Position numbers and translations under genes: made by a program | In this document: positions 53,330 to 62,125 of the stretch, in pieces | How the letters are laid out: each line of letters opens with the position of its first letter | Position numbering within the stretch: the first letter of the stretch is position 1 | The notes under the pieces: model-generated | The model's database searches: none | What the model was told of the DNA's origin: nothing | The model's input: only the letters and a program-made list of their open reading frames with translations | DNA from: a virus | Reading direction: 5' to 3' (one strand) | Virus record (IMG/VR): IMGVR_UViG_3300025168_011805 | Coordinates: 1 to 64,000 of that record | DNA: 64,000 nucleotides

Positions 53330-54303
53330 TGTCAAAAATACCGGGAAGAATAGATGTTAGAGGAGTCACTGGTCCTGATGGACCGATAAAAGGAACTTTT
53401 ATCACAGGTGATTCTTTGTTATCTAGTTACTCTAGTAGTGACTATAAAATTTTGCCTTCAGGTATAACGATTGATTATGTCAATAAAAAAGTCATAGTGC
53501 ATGATAAAGTTATTTTTGCGAAAAATGCGGATATAAAATTATCACAGTCAGGACAAACTTTAGAAAACTTTAGTCTGTCTAGTGGTTTTATAAATTATCG
53601 TCTCAATCACTATTATTTTCCAATGAATCTTATTGACTTTAATAAGTGTTTTTCTTGGATCCCACCACACCCTTTCATAACACCGGCCGGAGAACCTCCA
53701 GCACCCGAGCTTACTGCAAGAACAGATAGAGCTTATTATCTTCCATTTGAAATAAAAAGGGCGATGACATTTTCTGCTGGTGTTATAGCAGAAAATTATC
53801 AAAACTATGGACTTAGAACTCACAGAGGAAATGGATTAACTGCCTCTTGCCAGGTGAGAATGGCATTATACTCAAACAATGATAAACATTTTCTTCCTGC
53901 TAAAAGAATTGCACAAGCTCTCAATGGTATTACTTTTGGTGCCACCGCTGGTGATTTCGGTAGACCCGTTGATGTTCTACAGAACAAGATAGCATTCAAG
54001 CCAGGTGTTTATTGGATAGGTGTGGAAGTAAATCAAGACGTTCCTCAAAGTCTAGGTAAAGTCAATTTTAAAATGATGGACTCCAGACATGTCAAACCAA
54101 TTCTGGGACAAAATGAATCCATAGATTTTTTACCAAAGGCTTGTGTTTGTTTGACAGGGTGTTATCCAGCTTCATTCCCATTCTTTATTAGTGATGACAG
54201 AGGAATTACGGGTAGTGTTACCGAACTTAGTGGAACTGACACGGCAGCAGCACCATTAATTTACATCAAACCAACCAGTTTCAGTGCGATAGCGGAGACT
54301 TGA
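53329..54303 (+). CDS. Probable tail-fibre protein
   Basis: The 324-residue protein opens with a collagen-like VRGVTGPDGPIKG, then beta-rich text. From about residue 138, RAYYLPFEIKRAMTFSAGVIAEN, MALYSNNDKHFLPAKRIA and FKPGVYWIGVEVN follow the pattern of a beta-jelly-roll domain often found in phage tail fibres. The stop lies three bases before the next gene. Role in receptor binding is inferred from composition and neighbours. Confidence 0.55.
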   Translation: MSKIPGRIDVRGVTGPDGPIKGTFITGDSLLSSYSSSDYKILPSGITIDYVNKKVIVHDKVIFAKNADIKLSQSGQTLENFSLSSGFINYRLNHYYFPMNLIDFNKCFSWIPPHPFITPAGEPPAPELTARTDRAYYLPFEIKRAMTFSAGVIAENYQNYGLRTHRGNGLTASCQVRMALYSNNDKHFLPAKRIAQALNGITFGATAGDFGRPVDVLQNKIAFKPGVYWIGVEVNQDVPQSLGKVNFKMMDSRHVKPILGQNESIDFLPKACVCLTGCYPASFPFFISDDRGITGSVTELSGTDTAAAPLIYIKPTSFSAIAET

Positions 54304-54306
54304 GCA

Positions 54307-56382
54307 ATGGCAATCAATAAGCTAACTTTTGATACTGATAAAAAAACTATAATTCTTGGCGGAATCACTCCTGTCTTTAATTCTTTTATTGGTTTTACTG
54401 GTGCAAGTATATCTGGAGCACCGTCTGGCAATCCAATACTAGGTTCAAGTTTTGCTAAATTTTCTCAAGCTGGTTCTATTCTTATGAGTGCATCCGGCGG
54501 TACTGGGATTACAGCATTAAATGAAGTCAGATACAATGAGTCCACCAATTCCCTTATTTTTGAAGGTTATTCTTTGGAGATAACAGGAGAAGCGGGTGCG
54601 AGTGCGTACATCGGTGGGCATACATTTTCTCTCCCGACTAGATATCGCTCAGACAATAGCAATGATTATAGTGAAGCAACTAGTCCAGTAAATCCATATG
54701 GAAATCATGACTGTGGACAACCCATCCAGTTAAGACCTGGAAAATTTCAGCATCTGAATACTTATAGAGGTATTGGATGTCAGACAAGCGCATTTATTTT
54801 GCAGAGTGCCATCTCTAGCTTCAGTCCTCTTCCAGATTCTATACCAAGTGGGTTTGGTAGATGGTGGAATGCTGGATATTTTCCTGGCAAGAGCAGAAGT
54901 TTTACACAGACAAATTATCCAACAAGAATCGGACTGAACTACATTTCGGTTTTGAGTCTTATTTTTCTGCCCAGTGGGGTGCCAACAATTTTCTTTGGGG
55001 GAACAGCAGAACTTGCTTTAGGTTGCAACAGTAATATTACTGGAGGATTTTCTCCAGCCGCACCATTACAAACGCAACGATTTACTATAACAGAACCAAT
55101 TCAGGGACTGCCGTCCCAGCCCACATCCTTTAACTATTCTGGAACTGGAGAGGGTTCGTTTGGATTCGCTGCTAGTGGAGGTTCTGGTGGAACCGCAGGC
55201 AGAACTGGCGAAGGTTACTCTGGTGGTTCTCTGTTTGCCGGCTTTTCTGGATCTTCGTTTAATGCAGCACTGCCCATACAATCTAAAACCTCTGTAACCA
55301 CAAAACCAGGCAAAAGAAATACTTATGGTCCGGGAGATTATAAAGATTCGTTGATGATGCAAGGTATGGAATCATCTCCGTTTGATGATGATCATCTTGG
55401 TGATCAACAGTACCTTGTATCTGATGCTTGGACAGATCACCAACCTTACGAAACTGGTTTTAGTGTGTATGGGTTTCATTCTACTACGGGTGGTGTTGGG
55501 TTCACTGGTCCATCAACTGGACCTGGTGGTTTAATTCCATCAGGAGTCAGTGGTACATCAGCAGATGGATTCCTAGTGGGACAAAATTATACCGGACTGA
55601 TGCAGGGGACTTTAAGAAGTTCTATCGGACATGGGTCTATACCAAAAGATTTTGATTTTAATGATATTAATGGAATGGCATTCGGAGGTGAATCTCTCGG
55701 AATATCAGGTTCTAATGATTTCCAATCTAGTATTAATAATATTCTGCCCACTGTAGCTAGTATGTTTACAAACAGAGATGTTAAAAATTACTGCAAAAAT
55801 GGTGGTTATTTGTGGACCTGGTTTGATTTTCAATCACACGCTTACTTTGTTGATGTGGATGGTCAAAAATGTCCTGCATTCTCTATGCTTTATTTACCGG
55901 CTCATTCCTTTACGAATACCGATGAGCTTCTTTTTGGTGGAGTTGCAGATAAAAGAGCTTTCTCAGGAAGTCAAAATAAACTTTTTGGTAACACACGGTT
56001 TGTTGTTACCACTTTTCCCGGAGTTATGGCATCATTCAATAACGAAAATGCCCCCACCATGTATTCATGGCACTATGAAATGACTAAAATGGTTGACTAT
56101 AGTAAAGGTTATACCGCTGACTTAGACACAGAGAAAAGATATAGAGATGGAACTCTTCTAGCAGAAGGATTGGGCGGCGAGGGATTGACAGCCATTGGAC
56201 CTTATGATGTTCTTAGTACACAGCACCATAGAGCTAGTCATGGTGCTCGTTTACCTGATCGATCAGGCTATGGAAATTCCTTTAGTAATGGGTTCCCTTG
56301 GATTTCTGAGGATCTGGGTGGAGCAATTCAAGAGGCAACTCCAGTATTTCTTGTTCGATACGACAATGAGGATGAAACATGA
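54307..56382 (+). CDS. Large probable tail-spike or fibre protein
   Basis: The 691-residue protein is rich in Gly, Ser, Thr and Phe. The start AINKLTFDTDKKTIILGGITPVFNSF is like other fibre genes of this group. A Gly/Ser-rich stretch (SGGSGGTAGRTGEGYSGG near residue 296) and several aromatic clusters follow. No enzymatic motif was recognised. It overlaps the following gene by four bases. It has no similarity that I recognise to T4 gp34-gp37. Confidence 0.5.
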   Translation: MAINKLTFDTDKKTIILGGITPVFNSFIGFTGASISGAPSGNPILGSSFAKFSQAGSILMSASGGTGITALNEVRYNESTNSLIFEGYSLEITGEAGASAYIGGHTFSLPTRYRSDNSNDYSEATSPVNPYGNHDCGQPIQLRPGKFQHLNTYRGIGCQTSAFILQSAISSFSPLPDSIPSGFGRWWNAGYFPGKSRSFTQTNYPTRIGLNYISVLSLIFLPSGVPTIFFGGTAELALGCNSNITGGFSPAAPLQTQRFTITEPIQGLPSQPTSFNYSGTGEGSFGFAASGGSGGTAGRTGEGYSGGSLFAGFSGSSFNAALPIQSKTSVTTKPGKRNTYGPGDYKDSLMMQGMESSPFDDDHLGDQQYLVSDAWTDHQPYETGFSVYGFHSTTGGVGFTGPSTGPGGLIPSGVSGTSADGFLVGQNYTGLMQGTLRSSIGHGSIPKDFDFNDINGMAFGGESLGISGSNDFQSSINNILPTVASMFTNRDVKNYCKNGGYLWTWFDFQSHAYFVDVDGQKCPAFSMLYLPAHSFTNTDELLFGGVADKRAFSGSQNKLFGNTRFVVTTFPGVMASFNNENAPTMYSWHYEMTKMVDYSKGYTADLDTEKRYRDGTLLAEGLGGEGLTAIGPYDVLSTQHHRASHGARLPDRSGYGNSFSNGFPWISEDLGGAIQEATPVFLVRYDNEDET

Positions 56383-58511
56383 TTAGGAAAAATGTAAATA
56401 AAACTGTAACTGTTTTCCCGAATACCGAAGTCTTCAAAAAAGAGTTCACACAAAGCATAACGATTACTGGTGGAACTGGCGGAGAAGTTTTTCGTGGAGA
56501 ATCAGTAAATAATATTTTATATAAATCTGATTTATACGGTAATGAAGTATCTGGTTTGAGTGTTGGAACAGTAGGAGAACTTAGTCTTGATACACCAATA
56601 GAAGTTGAAAGTATCAATATTCAGGGAGTCTCCTTTACACACAGACCAAAAGAAATGATGGCAGGTAAAGACTCGGGTGGCCGCAGCGGGGCTTTTCCTA
56701 TAGGACCCGGACATTATTTGGGTGGTATGGATGACAGTGTTGGTTTGTATTTTTGGCTTAAGATGACGACAAGTCCATCATCTTATCAACCATATTTTTC
56801 AGAGAATCCTGAGATAGGTCTTACTTTTTGTGGAGTGGATCCCACGGTCCATACCAATTTTAGGATAAATGGTAGCAATGCAAGTCCGTGGGCCTGTAAT
56901 GGTCAGAACGGGAACACAAACGAAGTGTGGAAGAGTTTTTATGAGGTATTATATCATCCTCCATACAACAAAATAATTTATGTACCTCTTTTCATAGAAC
57001 AAAGAACAAGAATATCTGATCTGGTATTTAATTACCCACAAGGTCTAATACACCTTGGGTGGCAATTTAGATATCCGGGTATCTATGTTGCTGGCGCTAG
57101 TGGAAATGTGGTTCTTTCCACATCCGCACTCGAAAGATGTAATGAGGTACTTGCAGGAACCAGACATCCGGGACCAACTAGCGGGTGTCCGTGGTGTATT
57201 TGCACAAGAGAATCTTGGGCTTCTGTAGACGCCACTGGGGGATATGTAAGAGCCGATCATCCAGCTTTTGTTAACGAGCCACCATACAGTAAGACTAAAG
57301 AACTTAGATTTAGCTCTGCTATCTACAATATGGATTATGAAAATGTCAGACCCACTACAAAAATTTCAGATCTTTGTGCAACTGACACTTTGTATCCAGT
57401 CAAGCATGGATTAGAGGCACCAGAGGCAGAGTTTTTATGGCTTCAAGGTTTGACTGGAGAAAAAACTAGAATCTTGAACCTACTCGGCTCCTCATATTCA
57501 ACTTATCGACAAGCACAGAGAATACCGCATCCCACTCAGGGTAGATTAAACCATAGAGTTTCTTGGCCAACACCAGAAATAGATTTGGATAGAGGATGGT
57601 ATTGGGTAGCTTTCCTCCATGGAGCAACTGGCGGACCCACTTATGGTGACCCCCTCACTGCTGCAACCGCATCCTTCGGTGTACACAAGGGTGTATTTGG
57701 TGATCAATTCGATCCACAAGGTTGGGGTGGATATTATAATAACTCCTCAACTGATCCCAACATACTCGGTATGGATTACAAAGCTTTCACACAAAAGAGA
57801 AGGTTTGATCTAAATAAAGACAATTTCTCTTTTGGTAAAAACGCTGGTTATACTAATGATTATGAATTTTTCTATGGTGTTTCAGTTTTAGCTCTGGGTG
57901 CTACTTATGAGTTTAGCGAAACACTACCAGATAACGCCGGTGTGTCTTTCTCTAACGAGTACAGATACCCTGAATTTGAGCTTCATGCTTCTCAAGGAAC
58001 TGATGGAACTAAACGGATATCAAATACTGAAAAAACTGAAAATTACTTATCTAATATTAACAGACAGAGCACCTTGGCTTTTGACGTTGCAAATGCAGGA
58101 TTGACACAGTTTGGACATTTCCCACAAAACCTAACAGAGAGTGTATATGGGTTTGCTTCGGATCTCTTCTCTCCTAGCTCTTCTTTGCTCCGTGATGTTC
58201 CTTTGTTGCCATCACAGAGAGCAGAACTTGAGAAACACATCGGATCTGAATTTTCTCATCCACTTGGTGTAACAAACATGATTGCATCCACTGTCGCACA
58301 CAAAGCAATATACAGAGGCCTTACATTCGAATCAGGTTTGGCTGGAACCCCGCCCGGTGGGGATATTCTTGGCAGAAATTTGAACGACATGCGAAGGGGA
58401 CACTCAGCCGAAACTTGGCCTTTCTATCTACCGAATTACTATGATGGAACTGCATCTAATTACTTGTTCAAGCGTGATCTTGAGGCGCAAGGACTAACTC
58501 TTTCTGGTTGA
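56379..58511 (+). CDS. Large probable fibre/spike protein
   Basis: The 710-residue protein is similar in composition to the one before it and overlaps it by ATGA. The N-terminus (NKTVTVFPNTEVFKKEF) and a KEMMAGKDSGGRSG segment near 90 precede a long beta-rich part with WCICTRESWASV near 280 (two close Cys). It is the last gene of the late fibre group, followed by a sigma70 promoter for the reductase. A host-recognition role is likely from its length and place, but no domain was recognised. Confidence 0.5.
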   Translation: MIRKNVNKTVTVFPNTEVFKKEFTQSITITGGTGGEVFRGESVNNILYKSDLYGNEVSGLSVGTVGELSLDTPIEVESINIQGVSFTHRPKEMMAGKDSGGRSGAFPIGPGHYLGGMDDSVGLYFWLKMTTSPSSYQPYFSENPEIGLTFCGVDPTVHTNFRINGSNASPWACNGQNGNTNEVWKSFYEVLYHPPYNKIIYVPLFIEQRTRISDLVFNYPQGLIHLGWQFRYPGIYVAGASGNVVLSTSALERCNEVLAGTRHPGPTSGCPWCICTRESWASVDATGGYVRADHPAFVNEPPYSKTKELRFSSAIYNMDYENVRPTTKISDLCATDTLYPVKHGLEAPEAEFLWLQGLTGEKTRILNLLGSSYSTYRQAQRIPHPTQGRLNHRVSWPTPEIDLDRGWYWVAFLHGATGGPTYGDPLTAATASFGVHKGVFGDQFDPQGWGGYYNNSSTDPNILGMDYKAFTQKRRFDLNKDNFSFGKNAGYTNDYEFFYGVSVLALGATYEFSETLPDNAGVSFSNEYRYPEFELHASQGTDGTKRISNTEKTENYLSNINRQSTLAFDVANAGLTQFGHFPQNLTESVYGFASDLFSPSSSLLRDVPLLPSQRAELEKHIGSEFSHPLGVTNMIASTVAHKAIYRGLTFESGLAGTPPGGDILGRNLNDMRRGHSAETWPFYLPNYYDGTASNYLFKRDLEAQGLTLSG

Positions 58512-58517
58512 TTTTAC

Positions 58518-58545
58518 TTGACTTACCTAATCGATGCTATATAAT
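58518..58545 (+). promoter_or_regulatory. Sigma70-type promoter before the reductase
   Basis: TTGACT (58518-58523), a 16-base spacer and a perfect TATAAT (58540-58545) lie 29 bases before the start of the ribonucleotide reductase. It marks the change from late fibre genes to an early gene. Confidence 0.75.
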
Positions 58546-58574
58546 ACTACAATAAATGTGCTTTGGAGTTATGA

Positions 58575-60533
58575 ATGTTTGAATTACCGTCTTTATATCA
58601 ATCTTTTATTCACCTTTCCCGATACTCTCGTTGGCTTCCAGAAGAAGGAAGACGAGAAACTTGGGAAGAGACAGTAAAAAGATACTTTGATTTTTTTGAA
58701 AGTCACCTCAAGGAAAATAATAATTACAAAGTTTCTTCTAAGGAAAGAAAAGAATTAGAAGAAGCTGTTTTGAATTTGGAAATTATGCCTTCAATGCGAG
58801 CATTGATGACGGCAGGCGAAGCATTGAAGCGTGACAATGTAGCTGGATACAATTGTGCTTATGTTAGTTCAGGTAGAGTTCGATCCTTTGATGAAATTTT
58901 ATATGTGCTCATGTGTGGCACAGGGGTTGGGTTTAGTGTTGAACGTGATTTCCTAAAGAAGCTACCAACAATTGCAGAGGAGTTTGAGGACAGTGACACG
59001 ACCATTGTTGTTCAAGATAGTAAGATGGGTTGGGCGAAAGCATACAAAGAACTCACCTCGCTTCTTATTGGAGGTCAGGTTCCGAAATGGGACGTATCAA
59101 AGGTTCGACCTGCCGGAGAAAGACTCAAGACTTTCGGTGGTAGAGCTTCGGGTCCGCAACCACTGGACGATTTATTCAAATTCACAGTGGAAACCTATAA
59201 GAGAGCTTCTGGAAGAAAACTCACATCCATCGAATGTCACGATATCATCTGCAAGATTGCTGAAATTGTCGTGGTGGGGGGAGTACGAAGAAGTGCGCTT
59301 ATCTCATTGTCTTCACTTACCGATGAGCGGATGCGTGATGCGAAGCACGGACAGTGGTGGATTTCCGACTCGCAAAGAGCATTATCGAATAACTCGGTAG
59401 CATACAAAGAGAAACCAGAAATTGGTACATTCATGGAAGAGTGGGTTTCACTATACAAGAGTAAGTCTGGTGAGCGTGGTATCTTCAACCGAGACGCTGC
59501 AAAGAAACAGACTGATAAATCAAACGAATTCAGAAGTTCATTGGGTGATTCATATAGACATAGAGATCTCAATTACGATTTTGGTACAAATCCTTGTAGT
59601 GAAATTATTCTTCGTGATAAGCAGTTTTGTAATCTTACGGAAATCGTTGTCAGAGGAAATGATACGAAGGAATCTCTTGAGAGAAAAGTTAAACTTGCAA
59701 CTATTCTCGGGACATGGCAGTCCACTCTCACAAACTTCAAATACCTTTCGAGTGACTGGGAAAAGAACTGTGAAGATGAACGTCTTCTTGGTGTGTCTAT
59801 GACTGGTATCATGGACTGTAAGCTAACAAATGGAAAGACAAAGGGACTAGATGATCTACTAAAAGATCTTAAGACTTGTGCAATTAAACAGAACAAGTCT
59901 AGTGCAAAAAGCATTGGTATTAATGAATCAGTTGCAATTACCTGTGTCAAACCATCTGGAACTGTCTCGCAGCTTGTAGACGCTGCGTCAGGGATCCACG
60001 CAAGACACAGTGAGCACTACATCAGAACTGTCAGAGCTGATACCAAAGATTCTCTTTGTGTCTTTATGCAGAAGGAAGGATTCCCCTGTGAACCTGATGT
60101 AATGAAGCCAGATCACACCATGGTGTTTTCTTTCCCAATAAAAACACCAAAGAATGCAGTTTTTAGAACTGATATGACTGCTATTGAACAACTAGAATTG
60201 TGGTTAGAATATCAAAGGAATTGGTGTGAGCATAAGCCTTCCGTTACTGTTTCAGTGAAAGAAGATGAGTGGTTACAGGTAGGATCTTGGGTATATGACC
60301 ACTTTGATGAAGTATCTGGGGTGTCTTTCTTACCTTTCTCGGATCATACATATAAGCAAGCTCCATATCAGGAGTGTTCCGAAGAAGAATATAAGATGCT
60401 TTTGAAAAAGATGCCAAATAATGTTGACTGGAGTGAATTGGGAAAATATGAAGAAGAAGATAATACAGCAGGGAGTCAGTCTTTTGCCTGTTCAGGCAAT
60501 TCCTGTGAATTAGTAGACTTGACAAACAACTAA
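58575..60533 (+). CDS. nrdJ: Class II (B12-dependent) ribonucleotide reductase
   Basis: The 652-residue protein resembles the monomeric adenosylcobalamin-dependent reductase. Key Cys are present: Cys 94 in AGYNCAY, the thiyl-radical Cys 341 in NPCSEI, Cys 352 in FCNL, and a C-terminal redox pair C639-x4-C644. MCGTGVGFSVE near residue 115 and CVKPSGTVSQLVDAASGIHARH near 456 are further family motifs. It makes dNTP precursors in one polypeptide without a NrdB partner and needs host B12. T4 uses class I NrdAB instead. It is expressed from a sigma70 promoter at 58518. Confidence 0.9.
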   Translation: MFELPSLYQSFIHLSRYSRWLPEEGRRETWEETVKRYFDFFESHLKENNNYKVSSKERKELEEAVLNLEIMPSMRALMTAGEALKRDNVAGYNCAYVSSGRVRSFDEILYVLMCGTGVGFSVERDFLKKLPTIAEEFEDSDTTIVVQDSKMGWAKAYKELTSLLIGGQVPKWDVSKVRPAGERLKTFGGRASGPQPLDDLFKFTVETYKRASGRKLTSIECHDIICKIAEIVVVGGVRRSALISLSSLTDERMRDAKHGQWWISDSQRALSNNSVAYKEKPEIGTFMEEWVSLYKSKSGERGIFNRDAAKKQTDKSNEFRSSLGDSYRHRDLNYDFGTNPCSEIILRDKQFCNLTEIVVRGNDTKESLERKVKLATILGTWQSTLTNFKYLSSDWEKNCEDERLLGVSMTGIMDCKLTNGKTKGLDDLLKDLKTCAIKQNKSSAKSIGINESVAITCVKPSGTVSQLVDAASGIHARHSEHYIRTVRADTKDSLCVFMQKEGFPCEPDVMKPDHTMVFSFPIKTPKNAVFRTDMTAIEQLELWLEYQRNWCEHKPSVTVSVKEDEWLQVGSWVYDHFDEVSGVSFLPFSDHTYKQAPYQECSEEEYKMLLKKMPNNVDWSELGKYEEEDNTAGSQSFACSGNSCELVDLTNN

Positions 60534-60547
60534 ATTTAAAGTATAAT
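60519..60547 (+). promoter_or_regulatory. Perfect sigma70 promoter TTGACA-N17-TATAAT
   Basis: TTGACA (60519-60524) lies inside the end of the reductase gene, and TATAAT (60542-60547) is 17 bases on. This exact consensus drives the small membrane gene and the porin, with transcription starting near 60554. Confidence 0.9.
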
Positions 60548-60562
60548 AGAACTAATTAGTGA

Positions 60563-60578
60563 ATCCACATTTGTGGAT
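60563..60578 (+). promoter_or_regulatory. Leader hairpin near the 5' end of the porin transcript
   Basis: ATCCAC and GTGGAT pair around an ATTT loop, about 10 bases after the expected transcript start. Hairpins here often protect mRNA from decay, which would fit strong porin expression. Confidence 0.45.
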
Positions 60579-60607
60579 CATGTACCTCTAACAAAAGGAG
60601 AAATGCT

Positions 60608-60808
60608 ATGAGTGCAAACACTAAAGATTGCCCGGTTTCGGGTTGTGGTAATGATGTAGTAGGTAAGTTTTTTGGAAAATTTGGAGTAACCCGATCAACT
60701 CTGGTTAGTCTTGCTCTTGTTCCCTTCGCGTGGGACGGAGTTCTTTGGTTCCGAGATGCCATTTCGGCTGTCTGGACCGCAGTCACTGCTTGGAACATTG
60801 GCGGTTGA
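60608..60808 (+). CDS. Small membrane-associated protein
   Basis: The 66-residue protein starts after AAAAGGAG. A short Cys-containing head (KDCPVSGCGND) is followed by a basic turn and a hydrophobic helix (STLVSLALVPFAW) and a second amphipathic stretch rich in Trp. It resembles small inner-membrane proteins or holins, but no family is recognised. It is the first gene of the porin transcript, 23 bases upstream, and its codons are GC-richer than most of the window. Confidence 0.6.
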   Translation: MSANTKDCPVSGCGNDVVGKFFGKFGVTRSTLVSLALVPFAWDGVLWFRDAISAVWTAVTAWNIGG

Positions 60809-60831
60809 TAAACCATAACAGGAGAATACTT

Positions 60832-61989
60832 ATGAGTATTATTAAAATTGGCGCGACATGTCTCGCCCTATGCACTTGCGGAGTTGCAAGTGCAGATGAT
60901 TCAGACATGATGGGTGACAACAATGTCACCCCCGAGATGATGCAGCAGCGAATGAATCGTATGGTTGATCAAGGTATGATCACACCCGATATGATGCAGC
61001 AGCGAATGGATCGTATGGAGATGGGTGAAGCAGTTCGTTCGGATGCTTCCACTCGAATTAGTCTTAGTCCTTCGACTGAAGGCTTTTCGTTGGATCTGGG
61101 TGGATTTATCCAGACAGGATACAGCTACAATGGCGGTGCAGATCTCGATGCTGAGTATGGATTCTCAGTTGATCGTGCTCGTCTAATTCTATCTGGTGAC
61201 TTTGGTAAGGATGCAAGTTACCTCCTGAGTGGACAGTGGAGTGATGTAACTTCCACGTTTGATCTTCTCGACGCTCGTGTTGATTTTAGAGCGTTTGGTG
61301 TTACCAATGTTCGAGTTGGTCAGTTCGTTCCTGCTTTCTATAGTGGTTTCGTCACTGATCCTCGTTCTCTTATCACCAACAACTATAGCGTTTCTGCCCT
61401 TACATACGGACAGGGACGAGGTCAGGGTGTAGAACTTTCGGACTTCATTGTATCTGATGTTGTTGAACTTTCTGCATTTTACACCAATGGTTTTGGTGAC
61501 ACTAATGGTGTTGACGCAGATAATGATTATGCAGTTGGTGCTCGCGCATCTGTCGGACTCGGTGGTGGATTTTCCATCGGTGCTGGTTATGCATACAACA
61601 ATAATAATGTAACGGATTACAGCAGTTATACTGTTGATCTCGAATACACTAGTGGTAAGCTCGATTTCAACGCTGCATGGATTGCAAACAACGAAACTGA
61701 GGATTGGGATAATTATTCCATCGTTGGTACTCTTGCATATCAGTGTCTGGACAACCTTCAGGGTTTTGTTCAGTATGAGTATGGTGCTCTTGGTGGTGTC
61801 AGCGACAAGCTGAATATTGCAACTATTGGTTGTAACTACACCATCCACGAGAATATCGTATGGACCAACACTGTTGGATATGCTTTCGAAGGTATTGACT
61901 CTGGTTTCAACACAGATAACACAGGTTGGCGTTCCAGTGCCGACGACGGACAGTATGTCGTTCGTAGTGTTATTCAGGTCAGTTTCTGA
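60832..61989 (+). CDS. Outer-membrane porin (phosphate-selective porin O/P-like)
   Basis: The 385-residue protein has a signal peptide (KIGATCLALCTCGVASA, cut after residue 21), a short helical part with two copies of MMQQRM-x-RM (about residues 36-62), then a beta barrel from about residue 78 (FSLDLGGFIQTGYSYNGG, FSVDRARLILSGDFG, NVRVGQFVPAF) and a C-terminal VIQVSF with the final Phe used by the BAM machinery. These are features of OprO/OprP-type 16-stranded porins. The start is ATG 60832 after AGGAG, not the earlier in-frame ATG at 60730. Codons are C-ending like gp23, suggesting high expression. It would be inserted in the host outer membrane during infection. The substrate is not known. 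Confidence 0.85.
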   Translation: MSIIKIGATCLALCTCGVASADDSDMMGDNNVTPEMMQQRMNRMVDQGMITPDMMQQRMDRMEMGEAVRSDASTRISLSPSTEGFSLDLGGFIQTGYSYNGGADLDAEYGFSVDRARLILSGDFGKDASYLLSGQWSDVTSTFDLLDARVDFRAFGVTNVRVGQFVPAFYSGFVTDPRSLITNNYSVSALTYGQGRGQGVELSDFIVSDVVELSAFYTNGFGDTNGVDADNDYAVGARASVGLGGGFSIGAGYAYNNNNVTDYSSYTVDLEYTSGKLDFNAAWIANNETEDWDNYSIVGTLAYQCLDNLQGFVQYEYGALGGVSDKLNIATIGCNYTIHENIVWTNTVGYAFEGIDSGFNTDNTGWRSSADDGQYVVRSVIQVSF

Positions 61990-61996
61990 AAAAAAA

Positions 61997-62016
61997 TATC
62001 TTATAAATATAAGATA
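61997..62016 (+). promoter_or_regulatory. Inverted repeat containing a late promoter box
   Basis: A perfect 8-bp inverted repeat (TATCTTAT and ATAAGATA) around AAAT contains TATAAATA at 62002-62009. It lies eight bases after the porin stop. It may act as late promoter, weak hairpin or both. Confidence 0.5.
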
Positions 62017-62022
62017 ACTAAA

Positions 62023-62062
62023 TCGCGGAGTGCAAAAGAGCTGGATCACCCTTTTCCCGCGA
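62023..62062 (+). ncRNA. Two-part hairpin exposing a 16S-3'-end-like loop
   Basis: Stem TCGCGG (62023-62028) with CCGCGA (62057-62062), inner stem AAAAG with CTTTT, and a 12-base loop AGCTGGATCACC (62039-62050). Eleven loop bases equal the sequence just before the CCUCC at the 16S rRNA 3' end and are the exact complement of 63250-63260. It could be a 3' UTR element or part of a small RNA. No expression evidence exists. Confidence 0.5.
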
Positions 62063-62066
62063 ATAA

Positions 62067-62102
62067 GAGAACCCTTTACCTTTATTGGTGAGGGGTTTTC
62101 TC
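62067..62102 (+). terminator. Hairpin before the late promoter, terminator-like
   Basis: GAGAACCCTTTACC pairs with the 3' arm ending GGGGTTTTCTC (two-base bulge, loop TTTATT). The T-rich 3' arm is weak as a classic U tract, so termination is plausible but not certain. It ends the porin region directly before a late promoter. Confidence 0.5.
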
Positions 62103-62109
62103 ATAAATA
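62102..62109 (+). promoter_or_regulatory. Late-promoter-like CATAAATA
   Basis: CATAAATA followed by GTA, with GGAG close behind, lies 16 bases before the RuvC-like gene. It differs by one base from the T4 consensus. Confidence 0.65.
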
Positions 62110-62125
62110 GTACCGGAGACTTATT

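Noticed and set aside
61189-62049. A 286-codon antisense open frame across the porin gene
   Set aside because: It runs opposite a gene with signal peptide, barrel pattern and good ribosome site. The antisense protein is Ile/Thr/Asn-rich without motifs, a typical shadow of codon bias on the + strand.
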